This document shows, in pieces, positions 16,284 through 24,585 of a stretch of 64,000 nucleotides of DNA (within the stretch, counting starts at the first letter, position 1; each line of letters opens with the position of its first letter). The notes beneath the pieces are model-generated. The model saw only the letters and a list, made by a program, of their open reading frames with translations, was not told where the DNA came from and searched no databases. Location: NCBI GenBank assembly GCA_009735695.1, contig SRSL01000003.1, positions 372,001-436,000 on the forward strand, read 5' to 3'. The stretch is from Christiangramia bathymodioli (GTDB taxonomy: Bacteria > Bacteroidota > Bacteroidia > Flavobacteriales > Flavobacteriaceae). A program made the translations under genes and the position numbers.

Positions 16284-16912
16284 TCGATCTCGATGATCAC
16301 CTCTTCGAGGGGTCGACGAACCTTTTTGAACTTCGAATGCATATCGTCCTCTGCCCGGTAACCAACCGGTAACACCAGGACCGATTTCAGGTTCTTTTCA
16401 TGAAGATCTAATTCGGCATCATATTTATCAGGCTGGAAACCTTCCATTGGGCAGGCATCGATCTCTTCGGCAGCACAAACGGTAAGCAAGGTTCCTAAGG
16501 CCAAATATGCCTGGTTCACGGCCCAGGATTCGATCTCATCAGCGGCTTTCGTATTGAAATCCTTAACGAGAAACTCACGGAAGGGTTTCAGAATTTCGTC
16601 TGGAGTCTCCCTTACATGCTTAACTCGTTTGAAATAATTAACGATAAAATCTTCATCCACTTCGTTTTCGATACAGATCACCAGTACATGGGAGGCGGTA
16701 TCTACCTGCTGTTGATTCCAGCTATATCCGCGAAGTCTTTTTTGTAATTCTTTATTGGAAATAATGAGTATTTTCAAAGGCTGCAATCCATAGGAGGTAG
16801 CGGTAAGATTAAAGGCCTGTTTCAGGGTTTCAATCTTATCTTCAGGTAATATCTTATCAGGATCGAATTTCTTAGTAGCATATCGCCACTGCAATGCCTT
16901 TATATTGCTCAT
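16280..16912 (-). CDS. NAD(P)H-dependent nitroreductase-family flavoprotein
   Basis: 210 aa, NfsB/FMN-reductase-like length. Recognisable parts are the N-terminal RYATKKFDP (FMN phosphate contact), a TSYGLQPLKILII segment and the ALGTLLTVCAAEEIDACPMEGF motif. Such enzymes transfer electrons from NAD(P)H through FMN to nitro compounds, quinones or other acceptors in the cytoplasm; the physiological substrate is not predictable. Start ATG at 16912 with a good promoter box upstream. The stop codon overlaps that of ribB. Confidence 0.92.
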   Translation of the reverse strand: MSNIKALQWRYATKKFDPDKILPEDKIETLKQAFNLTATSYGLQPLKILIISNKELQKRLRGYSWNQQQVDTASHVLVICIENEVDEDFIVNYFKRVKHVRETPDEILKPFREFLVKDFNTKAADEIESWAVNQAYLALGTLLTVCAAEEIDACPMEGFQPDKYDAELDLHEKNLKSVLVLPVGYRAEDDMHSKFKKVRRPLEEVIIEID

Positions 16913-16933
16913 GATTACATAAATAATATTTTA

Positions 16934-16941
16934 CAAATGTA
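16934..16941 (-). promoter_or_regulatory. -7 box of the nitroreductase gene
   Basis: The minus strand reads TACATTTG, a perfect TAnnTTTG, 21 nt before the ATG. Confidence 0.45.
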
Positions 16942-17035
16942 CATAATGTTGCAGGCCACTCCAGCGTTACAGCATAAAATAAACCAATACATATAATTAT
17001 TATGGTTATCTTCGGATTCTTATTCTACCAGATTC

Positions 17036-17665
17036 ATGCGTCGTTTTAAAAAAATAATCCTGTTTTCGGTTATTGGCCTTGTTTTGATCATTTTCGCAGT
17101 TCTTGGAGTGGAGGCTATTTTTAAAAGACAAACTGCCAATCTAATTTATGAAGACATTTCTGCCCTTCCTCAAACCGAAACGGTGATCATTCTTGGAGCG
17201 AGCGTTCATGCCGACGGAAAACTCTCCCCTATTTTGCAGGACCGCGTAGATACGGCAATCAAACTTTTTGAACAGGGTAAGGTAGATAACTTCCTGGTAA
17301 CCGGAGACCATCGCAGTGACGATTATAACGAGGTAGATGCCATGGTAAATTACCTTGAAAAAAATGGTATCGATGAGGAGTTGATCAAAGCTGATCATGC
17401 CGGACTTGACACCTATGACAGTATGTACAGAGCCGGAAAGGTTTTTGGAGTGGATAATGCCGTTGTGGTAACCCAGGCTTTCCATTTGCCAAGGGCATTG
17501 TTCATCGCCTCTAACCTCGACCTCAACTATTATGGCTTTACGGCCGACCAGCGCGCTTACCAAACCGAATACCGTTTAAAACAACGGGAAAAACTGGCCA
17601 ATCTCAAGGCCCTGTGGGAAGTACTTCTGAAGAAAAAACCCCGAACCCTGGAAGCCCGACTTTAA
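17036..17665 (+). CDS. SanA/YdcF-like DUF218 membrane protein
   Basis: 209 aa. One N-terminal transmembrane helix (residues 7-27) anchors a DUF218 domain: VIILGASVHADGKLSPIL, DRVDTAIKLFEQGKV, FLVTGDHRSDDYNE and VTQAFHLPRALFIA. This is the SanA arrangement, a factor in envelope barrier function (vancomycin exclusion at high temperature in E. coli) with unknown chemistry. The acidic and His residues of GDHRSDDYNE and QAFHLPRA are the conserved core of the family. Confidence 0.88.
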   Translation: MRRFKKIILFSVIGLVLIIFAVLGVEAIFKRQTANLIYEDISALPQTETVIILGASVHADGKLSPILQDRVDTAIKLFEQGKVDNFLVTGDHRSDDYNEVDAMVNYLEKNGIDEELIKADHAGLDTYDSMYRAGKVFGVDNAVVVTQAFHLPRALFIASNLDLNYYGFTADQRAYQTEYRLKQREKLANLKALWEVLLKKKPRTLEARL

Positions 17666-17732
17666 GCAGGTCGTCTGAAATACCAGTTTTTTAGTATCTT
17701 AGGTTTACTTCTAACCTCAAAACCAAAAAATT

Positions 17733-18089
17733 ATGTTTCAGTGGATCATTCATATCCTCATTGATGCTCTTGTGCTTTTGCTTGCGGCAAGATTGTTTTC
17801 CAGTGTTGAATTAAAAGGTTTTAAATCGGCGATCGTAGTGGCCCTTATCATTGGCGTTCTAAGCTTCCTGTTAAGCTGGCTGCTCACCGCGATCCTCAAC
17901 ATCGCAACGCTCGGAATCTTCTATTTCCTGGGACTTGGCTTTATCACCCGGGTGATCGTAAACGCGATCATTATTGAGATCGCGGATAAGTTTACCGACG
18001 ATTTTAAAACCCACGGATTTAAGGCCTCCCTATTACTGGCCATTTTCATTGCCATTGTGGGAACCATAGTAGACGCCATATTATTTTAA
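17733..18089 (+). CDS. Phage-holin-family (YvlD-like) membrane protein
   Basis: 118 aa with four hydrophobic helices and almost no soluble part; the layout and TLGIFYFLGLGFITRVIVNAI region fit the small 'holin family IV' (PF04020-type) proteins. Despite the name these are ordinary chromosomal membrane proteins, and no phage genes lie near. The function is unknown, possibly in envelope stress. The gene ends 11 nt before the convergent PepSY gene. Confidence 0.8.
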   Translation: MFQWIIHILIDALVLLLAARLFSSVELKGFKSAIVVALIIGVLSFLLSWLLTAILNIATLGIFYFLGLGFITRVIVNAIIIEIADKFTDDFKTHGFKASLLLAIFIAIVGTIVDAILF

Positions 18090-18100
18090 CTAAAAGGAGT

Positions 18101-19225
18101 TTACCGGGTGAGGTGCTTCATCCGGTTCTTTCTTCCCCACCATACTATAAAACCGGTCACAGGCAGGGATGCCACGAACAGACTAAGGATAAAAGCTATG
18201 ATCTTCCCGGTCATCCCAAAAAACTGGCCTGTATGTATTCCGTAGCTCATTTCCTGAAGTTTTAATCCGGTACTTTTTGAATCATAAGGTTGTTCCTGGA
18301 GCAATTCAGCGGTTTGCGGATGAAAATAATAATTAGACTGATGGTCATAGTCCAGGGATTCTGGATAGGCTCCGGTAACCACCGGGTGGTCTTGACCTTC
18401 GGTCCACACAAAATACATATCATTTCCGGGTGCCATTTCCATGGTTTCATAAAAGGCAATATCTACAGGGTTTCCTGAGATCCGTTCCTGCTGAACGATA
18501 TTTTCAATATGATGATCACTTTCAAAATCCTCACCCAGGTTTCCGAAGTAATAGATCCCGCTTTTTACCCAGTCATAAGAAAAATATAAGCCGGTGATCG
18601 CAACTATAATTGCCAGAATATGAAGGTAGAATCCGCTAATGTTATGCAGGTCGTAGTTCAATCTTCTCCAGCGGGCATCCCATTTGATCTTCAGGCTGTT
18701 CTTCAGGTTTTTTAGTTTCTTTGGCCACCAAAGAATGACGCCGGTGATCATCATCAGGATGAAAATGAGGGTAGACACACCCACCACCTGCCGACCGATA
18801 TCCTGTGGTAACAGCAGGTACATATGCAGGGCCTTAATGATCTCAAAAAAATCCTTTTTGAAATTCTGTGCATATAAAAATTCACCGGTATACGGATTCA
18901 AATAGAAATAATAAGGAGTTTCCTCATGAACACCATAAACGGCCACAGGCCTGTCTTTTCCTGAATAGAGTACGAAATCATCGGTAGTTCCCGGGTAGCG
19001 CTGCTGCACGATCTCTTTGATCTTGCTAGGCTCCAAATAAGCTTCATTACTTTCTTCCACGAACCGGTAATCATAGATCGCATCTTTGATCTCATCATGA
19101 AAAACATAGATGCAGCCCGTTACCGCAACAATAAAAACAATGATACCCGTTATGAGTCCGAGCCACAAATGCAGTCGGCCCGCCCATCTTTTTAACCATG
19201 TATTTTTCTTTTTCTTCTTTGCCAT
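18101..19225 (-). CDS. PepSY-associated TM protein, probable ferric-siderophore reductase or accessory
   Basis: 374 aa. A basic N-terminal tail (MAKKKKKNTWLKRW) precedes the LHLWLGLITGIIVFIVAVTG helix with its conserved His, two PepSY-type periplasmic regions and a total of four transmembrane helices; further conserved His occur in KALHMYLLLP and the C-terminal YGIHTGQFFG. Relatives are coupled to siderophore receptors and are thought to reduce or process iron-siderophores at the inner membrane. Here it follows the receptor gene on the same strand, separated only by a hairpin whose T-run ends three bases before this ATG. Confidence 0.88.
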   Translation of the reverse strand: MAKKKKKNTWLKRWAGRLHLWLGLITGIIVFIVAVTGCIYVFHDEIKDAIYDYRFVEESNEAYLEPSKIKEIVQQRYPGTTDDFVLYSGKDRPVAVYGVHEETPYYFYLNPYTGEFLYAQNFKKDFFEIIKALHMYLLLPQDIGRQVVGVSTLIFILMMITGVILWWPKKLKNLKNSLKIKWDARWRRLNYDLHNISGFYLHILAIIVAITGLYFSYDWVKSGIYYFGNLGEDFESDHHIENIVQQERISGNPVDIAFYETMEMAPGNDMYFVWTEGQDHPVVTGAYPESLDYDHQSNYYFHPQTAELLQEQPYDSKSTGLKLQEMSYGIHTGQFFGMTGKIIAFILSLFVASLPVTGFIVWWGRKNRMKHLTR

Positions 19226-19228
19226 ACT

Positions 19229-19260
19229 AAAAAAAGGAGATCGCCAAAAAGACGATCTCC
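19229..19260 (-). terminator. Hairpin plus T-run between the siderophore receptor and PepSY genes
   Basis: On the minus strand GGAGATCG (19260-19253), a 9-nt loop and CGATCTCC (19243-19236) are followed by seven T (19235-19229). It ends 3 nt before the PepSY ATG, so it may cut transcription within the operon or occlude the start. Confidence 0.8.
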
Positions 19261-19273
19261 AGCTAATTCAATT

Positions 19274-21712
19274 TTAAAATCTGTAGGTAAGCGCCGCGGC
19301 AAAATTCCTTGGTGCCTGTGGGTTTATGGTAGACCATCCGTTGAAGTAATCCTCGTTGGTAAGATTATTCAGTTTAAAGTTGATGGAAAACTTATCCACA
19401 TCATAGAAAACAGCAGCATTCAGGACCGTATAGGACGGAAGGGTGAAGGTACCGGCTGTATTCCTGTTAAAGATCATATTCTCGCTGGCATAATTTCCTC
19501 CAAATCCTATTCCAAAACCTTCAGCGAAACCTGAAGTTAAGCGGTAACTCGCCCACAGGTTGGCCAGGGATTCAGGGCCGGCAGATTCAGGTCTTCTTCC
19601 TAGGAAATCATCGTTTTCGGCCGCCTCGGTCACCTCGCTATCGTTGTGGCTGAAACCTGCTACCAGGTTCAATCCGTCAATGGGGCTGGCTGTTATCCTG
19701 CCCTCAAAGCCGCGACTGTACTGGGTTCCGTCCTGGTTCACGTCAAGCCCGGTACCCAGAACGATGTTTTCTACCTGGATATCATAGTAACTCAGCGTGG
19801 CGAAAAGACGGTCGTTAAAAAAGTTGAACTTGGTTCCGAATTCAAACTGGCTTGCATGCTCAGGATCGAAAGTAATCCTCCTGGTTTCCCCTGTTGCCTG
19901 GTCTATCACTTCGGAAGGTGCCACGTTGCTGAAACCATTCATATAGTTGGCAAAGATCGAAACCCTGTTCAGCACTGGCTGATACACCACTCCAAACTTG
20001 GGAGAAAGCGCGGTCTGGCTGTTGTTATCGTTCTCGAACTGGTCTATTCGCAAACTGGCCATCGCCGAAAGAGCCGGGGTAATATTCAGGACATTCGATA
20101 CATAGGCACTGTAGATATCTTCTTTGGTAGTTCGGTTATTTCGGTTGGTATTCGCCAGTAAGTTATCTACTGCAGCCGTAGAAAGTATCCCGCTATCGCC
20201 ATCGGTGATATAACTTGCAGGATCGGTAATCCCGAAGACAGTTTCGTTCACATTCTGTAAACTGGCATCGCCTATATAAACATTCCCGTTACCAATATAT
20301 CCAGTTCCGTTATCGATAATCTCACGCTGAAAATAATCCAGACCGGCCACCATTCGGTTTCTCATTCCAAATAGCTCAAAATCGCCTATGAAATTCTGCT
20401 GAAAATCGGTAGTAAGCGTAGTAGAATTCTGGTTATTCATGAACCTGGAAAGCACGATCCCTTCATCCAGACCTTCATAAAATCTGGTGGTTTCGTACAG
20501 GTAGGAATAATATCCTTTTGATTTTGCACTACCCCTGGAGATCGCTGTTTGTGAGGTCCAGCTTTCAGATAACTTATAGTTCATCTGGCCCTGTAAACTG
20601 TAGGTTGGATTCTTAAGAGTTAGATCATTACTGGTGTAAGACCTGTTAGTGTTGTAATCAAGTTCTTCGATATTGGTAACGGTTAGTGGTGCTCCTCTAT
20701 CAACGAACAGCATGGTGGGATTGGTGGACTCGCCATCGAAAAACTCGGTATTCAAAAAGAATGAAAGCCTGTCGTTCACCTTGTAGCTCAACGAGGGAGC
20801 GATAAAGAATGATTTTGAAAAGCCAGCATCCTGGAATGAATTCTGAGTCTGATAAGCGGTATTCACCCTCATGGCCACATCACCATCTTCATCAAGCGGT
20901 GTATTCACATCGGCAGCGATCCTGTTCAGGCCAAAACTCCCAAGGGTATAGCTAAGATTTCCACCAAAATAATCATAAGGCTTTTTGGTGGTGATATTGA
21001 TCAATCCACCATAAGAGATAAGGCTGCTCCCGTATAAGGTCCCGGAAGGTCCCTTGATCACTTCAATATTTTCGATATTGGCTGGATCCGGGCTTCCATT
21101 GGTAACCGCCGGTAGTCCGTTAACCAGGGTTGGCTGTACAGGAAATCCTCTTAGAGAGTAATACCCGGCTCCGTCTCCACCTCTTCCGGTAGATTCCCAA
21201 AGCTTGGTGATCCCCGAGCTGTTCTTTAAAACGTCATCGAAATTGGTGATGATCTGTTCTTGCAGAAGTTCAGAAGTAATATTATCATACACCTGCGGAT
21301 TTTCGATCTTATCCAAAGGCAGTTTTGATACAAAGAAGCTTTCTTCGCGGTTGAATTTATTCCTGTTTCCGTTCCCCTGAATCACAACTTCATTTAATTG
21401 CTCTTCTCCAGATTGCAGGGTCACATCAGGAATAACCGTAATTTCTCCCGGCTTTATGGAGATCGCAATTTCCTTTGGTTTAAGCCCCACATAAGAGATC
21501 CTTAAAAGGTAATTTCCTTCAGGAACATTTTCGATATTGAAATTACCTGATTGATTGGTCTCGGTTCCCAGGCCTGCACCCTGAACCTCAACATTAGCTT
21601 CAGAAATTCCCTTAGCATTTAGGTTTACAACCTTTCCTCTAAGGCCTCCTGTATCCTGTGCAAATCCAGCGTAAGTGAAGAATATTAATATGAGTAGTAG
21701 TTTCTTTTTCAT
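19274..21712 (-). CDS. TonB-dependent siderophore receptor
   Basis: 812 aa. Signal peptide (1-18, ending GFAQ), a carboxypeptidase-regulatory-like domain (about 22-105, GLRGKVVNLNAKGISEANV), a plug domain (SSGITKLWESTG, YYSLRGFPVQPTLVNG, NIEVIKGPSGTLYGSS) and a 22-strand barrel ending in the aromatic ALTYRF. The plug motifs are those of FhuE/FecA-type ferric-siderophore receptors rather than SusC. It imports an iron chelate across the outer membrane with TonB-ExbBD energy. Two near-identical operator-like sequences lie upstream, and a PepSY protein gene follows. Confidence 0.93.
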   Translation of the reverse strand: MKKKLLLILIFFTYAGFAQDTGGLRGKVVNLNAKGISEANVEVQGAGLGTETNQSGNFNIENVPEGNYLLRISYVGLKPKEIAISIKPGEITVIPDVTLQSGEEQLNEVVIQGNGNRNKFNREESFFVSKLPLDKIENPQVYDNITSELLQEQIITNFDDVLKNSSGITKLWESTGRGGDGAGYYSLRGFPVQPTLVNGLPAVTNGSPDPANIENIEVIKGPSGTLYGSSLISYGGLINITTKKPYDYFGGNLSYTLGSFGLNRIAADVNTPLDEDGDVAMRVNTAYQTQNSFQDAGFSKSFFIAPSLSYKVNDRLSFFLNTEFFDGESTNPTMLFVDRGAPLTVTNIEELDYNTNRSYTSNDLTLKNPTYSLQGQMNYKLSESWTSQTAISRGSAKSKGYYSYLYETTRFYEGLDEGIVLSRFMNNQNSTTLTTDFQQNFIGDFELFGMRNRMVAGLDYFQREIIDNGTGYIGNGNVYIGDASLQNVNETVFGITDPASYITDGDSGILSTAAVDNLLANTNRNNRTTKEDIYSAYVSNVLNITPALSAMASLRIDQFENDNNSQTALSPKFGVVYQPVLNRVSIFANYMNGFSNVAPSEVIDQATGETRRITFDPEHASQFEFGTKFNFFNDRLFATLSYYDIQVENIVLGTGLDVNQDGTQYSRGFEGRITASPIDGLNLVAGFSHNDSEVTEAAENDDFLGRRPESAGPESLANLWASYRLTSGFAEGFGIGFGGNYASENMIFNRNTAGTFTLPSYTVLNAAVFYDVDKFSINFKLNNLTNEDYFNGWSTINPQAPRNFAAALTYRF

Positions 21713-21721
21713 CTTTAATCT

Positions 21722-21742
21722 TATTTAGACTTATTACAAATA
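21722..21742. promoter_or_regulatory. Operator-like repeat, proximal copy, before the siderophore receptor
   Basis: A 21-bp element starting TATTTAGAC and ending CAAATA, semi-palindromic (TATTTA...AAATA). It begins 10 bp upstream of the receptor ATG and matches the distal copy (21783-21803) at 18 of 21 positions. Iron-responsive (Fur or DtxR type) control is inference. Confidence 0.55.
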
Positions 21743-21782
21743 GATGCGCAAAGCTATAGTCGGAAAAGCAGTTTTCAAAGAC

Positions 21783-21803
21783 TATTTAGATTTATTTTAA
21801 ATA
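21783..21803. promoter_or_regulatory. Operator-like repeat, distal copy, before the siderophore receptor
   Basis: A 21-bp element TATTTAGAT...TTAAATA with palindromic ends (TATTTA/TAAATA), 61 bp from the proximal copy, in the same orientation. Confidence 0.55.
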
Positions 21804-21916
21804 AAAAATTCAAATAAACTGTAATTCAAACATTTAAAAAGCAAAAGGATAAAGAATGATTATGGTCGCAACACAAAATTTAATGCTGATTTAATCTTAT
21901 TAAGACTGCTATCCCC

Positions 21917-21924
21917 TACTTTTG
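21917..21924 (+). promoter_or_regulatory. -7 box of the HAD phosphatase gene
   Basis: TACTTTTG is a perfect TAnnTTTG, 19 nt before the ATG at 21944. Confidence 0.5.
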
Positions 21925-21943
21925 AAATTTCAAACTTACACCT

Positions 21944-22735
21944 ATGATCAAATTAATTGTAACCGATGTTGACGGAACCCTGCTGAATGATAATCATGAG
22001 CTACACCCCGATTTCTGGAAAGTTGAGGAACAGCTTACCAAAAACGGAATCCTGTTTTCCATCGCCAGCGGCCGCCAGTTTTACAATCTTGAATCGAAGT
22101 TTGAGAGGATCAAGGACCGTACGATGTTCTTTGCCGAAAATGGCACCTATGTTTCGCACAAAGGGAAAGAATTATATGTGAACCCCATTGAGAAAGAAGC
22201 CGCCCTGGAATTCATAAAAATGGGTAGAAAACTAGAGGATACCTATCTGGTGCTTTGCGGGAAAGAATCGGCTTACATAGAAACCAAAGACCAGGAATTT
22301 AAAACCGAAATTTCCAAATTTTACGAGAGGCTGCAGGTCGTAGATGATCTTACGAAAGTAGAAGACACTTACCTTAAGGTCACACTATGCAACTTCAATG
22401 GGGTGGAAGACAATACCTTTCCTCATTTTGTGAATTATACCGACAGGTACAAGGTTGCTATCGCGGCCAAGGTGTTCATCGATATTACGGCTCTCGACGC
22501 CAATAAGGGAAACGCTATTAAAGGTATTCAGAAGGAACTGGGAATAAGCCCGGAAGAAACCCTGGTTTTCGGCGATTACCTGAACGACCTTGAAATGATG
22601 AAGGTTGCCAAACACAGTTACGCGATGAAAAATGCACATCCTGAGATCCTTCAGGCAAGTAATTTTAGAACTCGTTATGATAATAATGAAAATGGCGTTT
22701 TAAGGACTATAGAAGAACTGGGCTTACTTGTTTAG
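21944..22735 (+). CDS. HAD-superfamily hydrolase, Cof type
   Basis: 263 aa. Motif I DVDGTLL (D8, D10), motif II Ser in SIASGRQFYNL, motif III Lys in LDANKGNAIKGI and motif IV GDYLNDLEMM are all present, with the large C2 cap of Cof-type phosphatases in between. These cytoplasmic enzymes dephosphorylate sugar phosphates, flavin or pyridoxal phosphate; the substrate is not determined. The stop codon overlaps the stop of the convergent gene. Confidence 0.92.
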   Translation: MIKLIVTDVDGTLLNDNHELHPDFWKVEEQLTKNGILFSIASGRQFYNLESKFERIKDRTMFFAENGTYVSHKGKELYVNPIEKEAALEFIKMGRKLEDTYLVLCGKESAYIETKDQEFKTEISKFYERLQVVDDLTKVEDTYLKVTLCNFNGVEDNTFPHFVNYTDRYKVAIAAKVFIDITALDANKGNAIKGIQKELGISPEETLVFGDYLNDLEMMKVAKHSYAMKNAHPEILQASNFRTRYDNNENGVLRTIEELGLLV

Positions 22736-23487
22736 TTCACGATGATATTAGTTCGATCCAGACCGGTATTTCCTGTCACAGGATCATAGGCATAGATGAG
22801 CACTTCATAAAGTCCCTTTTGGAGATTTACCCGCGCCGAAAAGGTGCTGGGCTTATCCTTTTGCTCTAAAAACAGCTCTGACTTTTCACCATTTTCATCG
22901 GTAATCACTGCTTTTACCTCATATTGATTGGCATCCCATATTCCATCTTTCGTGACCGGACAGCCGCACATCATTACCACATTGGCCTTAAGCTCTATTT
23001 CTCTGCTTTCCGAAATGCGTTCATGCGTCTGAGGGGAAAGAATATCAACCACAAATCCAGGAATTTCCAAGACCACGCCATCCCCGGTTATGTCTTTTCC
23101 AGGAATCGCCCAAAGCTGCGTACTGCTCATTACAACGGCCTGTTTTTTATTTACAGGCGCATAGGCTTCGATAGTGATGAAGGTTGGTTCCTGAATATTC
23201 AGAACTGCTTCGAATCCCGCGGTGCTTTCTTCTGAAAGCGGTTCATTGCGCTTCCAGTCAGATCTCATGATCCTTTCGGTATTCCCGGTACTGCCTTGGG
23301 TAAGACCTTCAGCCAGAATTTTTCCGGTTAGAACATCCTTTACAAGAATCTTTGCTCCGCCAATCGATGAACCTATGAACTTGGCATCTTTCGCCTTGGC
23401 CCTGATCATCACACTGGTAGTCTGACCGTACATTGAATAAGTAAAGAAGATCAGTCCTAGGCAAAAGAGGTATTTTTTGAAAATCAT
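22732..23487 (-). CDS. Secreted protein of unknown function with CGCPV motif
   Basis: 251 aa. Signal peptide MIFKKYLFCLGLIFFTYSMYGQ, then an all-beta protein. Two beta-sandwich-like halves can be seen: about residues 24-115 (TSVMIRAKAKDAKF... IGGAKILVKDVLTGKILAEG) and 140-250, which ends in GLYEVLIYAYDPVTGNTG. The motif VVMMCGCPVTKDGIW carries the only two mature cysteines, close together, and could bind a metal or form a strained disulfide. I do not recognise the family. It lies downstream of the two L,D-transpeptidase genes on the same strand (18 nt spacing), so it may share their transcript. Confidence 0.8.
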   Translation of the reverse strand: MIFKKYLFCLGLIFFTYSMYGQTTSVMIRAKAKDAKFIGSSIGGAKILVKDVLTGKILAEGLTQGSTGNTERIMRSDWKRNEPLSEESTAGFEAVLNIQEPTFITIEAYAPVNKKQAVVMSSTQLWAIPGKDITGDGVVLEIPGFVVDILSPQTHERISESREIELKANVVMMCGCPVTKDGIWDANQYEVKAVITDENGEKSELFLEQKDKPSTFSARVNLQKGLYEVLIYAYDPVTGNTGLDRTNIIVN

Positions 23488-23505
23488 AATTTATCTAATT
23501 GCGGT

Positions 23506-24426
23506 TTAATTATCCGGAGTTCCCATTTTTTCCAGATTTATTGAATTTAAAGGATCCTCCTGATATGCAAACATATACTTTTCAAGGCTAAGAAATTCTT
23601 CCGAAGTAAGGTCATCTGCTTTCATGTTTTCCTTTAAAAGATGCCAGGGAATTTCAGATTTATAATCATATTCTCCAAATAACATAATTGGCGTACCGTG
23701 CCTTACCACTTTGTCATTTTCAAGTTCCCAGGTATCGGCCCAATCATAAATAAAAACAGCATCCTCCATTTTAAGCCGAATACATCCATGGCTGGCGGGA
23801 TATCCGGGTAATTCATATTGATGCATTCCAACTCCTTCATCATTCATAATATTGAAATAATATGGCATTTTCCAGGTGTGGTTTACTGAACTCGTCTTCA
23901 TTTTCGATTTATAATTGCTGTAATATAAACCGTTTGGAGTGGGAGTCGCAGCTTTTCCCGTAGAAATTGGGCCCCATCTAATAAGATCGCCATTTTCATA
24001 AAGTCCGAATGCCTGCACCCGCTGACTTATCAACATACTTTTGGGCAAACACTTCATCACAGGCAAATATTGTGGCATAGGAGCATATTCTATAAGCTCA
24101 TGTGAGATACACTCCGGAACAATAATAGCCGACATTGGTTTGATCCTGTTCTTTTCTGTTCGATTAAGGTCCAGCAAAACCTTGGTTTGGTCTTCATTTA
24201 ACAGAGCAAAAAGACTATCTACTTCTTTTCTGGAATGCATGGTATCCAGCTCGTAGGTAATCTGGGTTCGATAGATCTTCTGATTTTTTTTGGCTTCCGT
24301 AGTTTTTTTCTTTTGAGAATATTCCCCTATAAAATTTGCTCCTACATCTGGCTGCGTATTACAGGAAAACAGTACTCCTAAAGTCAAAATATTAACTAAT
24401 ACATAAATTGGAACATGGCTTTTCAT
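23506..24426 (-). CDS. L,D-transpeptidase (YkuD) lipoprotein, copy 1
   Basis: 306 aa. Lipoprotein signal with lipobox LFSC (C22). The YkuD catalytic domain covers about residues 130-255: RVQAFGLYENGDLIRWGP, STGKAATPTPNG, and the active site HQYELPGYPASHGCIRL with catalytic Cys and His. Such enzymes form 3-3 peptidoglycan cross-links or attach proteins to the wall from the periplasmic side. Closely similar to the next gene upstream on the strand (24586-25524): same order of motifs, near-identical active site. A 12-bp direct repeat lies in its promoter region. Confidence 0.9.
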   Translation of the reverse strand: MKSHVPIYVLVNILTLGVLFSCNTQPDVGANFIGEYSQKKKTTEAKKNQKIYRTQITYELDTMHSRKEVDSLFALLNEDQTKVLLDLNRTEKNRIKPMSAIIVPECISHELIEYAPMPQYLPVMKCLPKSMLISQRVQAFGLYENGDLIRWGPISTGKAATPTPNGLYYSNYKSKMKTSSVNHTWKMPYYFNIMNDEGVGMHQYELPGYPASHGCIRLKMEDAVFIYDWADTWELENDKVVRHGTPIMLFGEYDYKSEIPWHLLKENMKADDLTSEEFLSLEKYMFAYQEDPLNSINLEKMGTPDN

Positions 24427-24457
24427 AGGCGATCATTTTACTGTATAACAACACATT

Positions 24458-24502
24458 ACAACCATATTTTAAATTTAAATATACATAAGCACAACCATAT
24501 TT
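24458..24502. repeat. 12-bp direct repeat upstream of L,D-transpeptidase copy 1
   Basis: ACAACCATATTT occurs at 24458-24469 and again at 24491-24502, 33 bp apart. On the gene-sense strand each contains TATGGTTG, one mismatch from TAnnTTTG, so they may be tandem promoter boxes or operator sites. Confidence 0.5.
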
Positions 24503-24507
24503 GCACA

Positions 24508-24557
24508 TAAAAAAACCGGTAAAAATTAGATCTCTTGTGAATCTAAATTTTACCGGT
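24508..24557 (-). terminator. Terminator between the two L,D-transpeptidase genes
   Basis: ACCGGTAAAA (24515-24524) pairs with TTTTACCGGT (24548-24557), and TTAGAT/ATCTAA extend the stem. The minus strand then runs into T. It sits 29 nt past the stop of copy 2, so the two copies are transcribed separately. Confidence 0.85.
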
Positions 24558-24585
24558 GATTTAAAATTCAGGGCTAAAACTTTTT

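Noticed and set aside
17733-18089. Prophage remnant suggested by a holin-family protein
   Set aside because: No other phage genes, no att-like repeats; this family is chromosomal in many bacteria.
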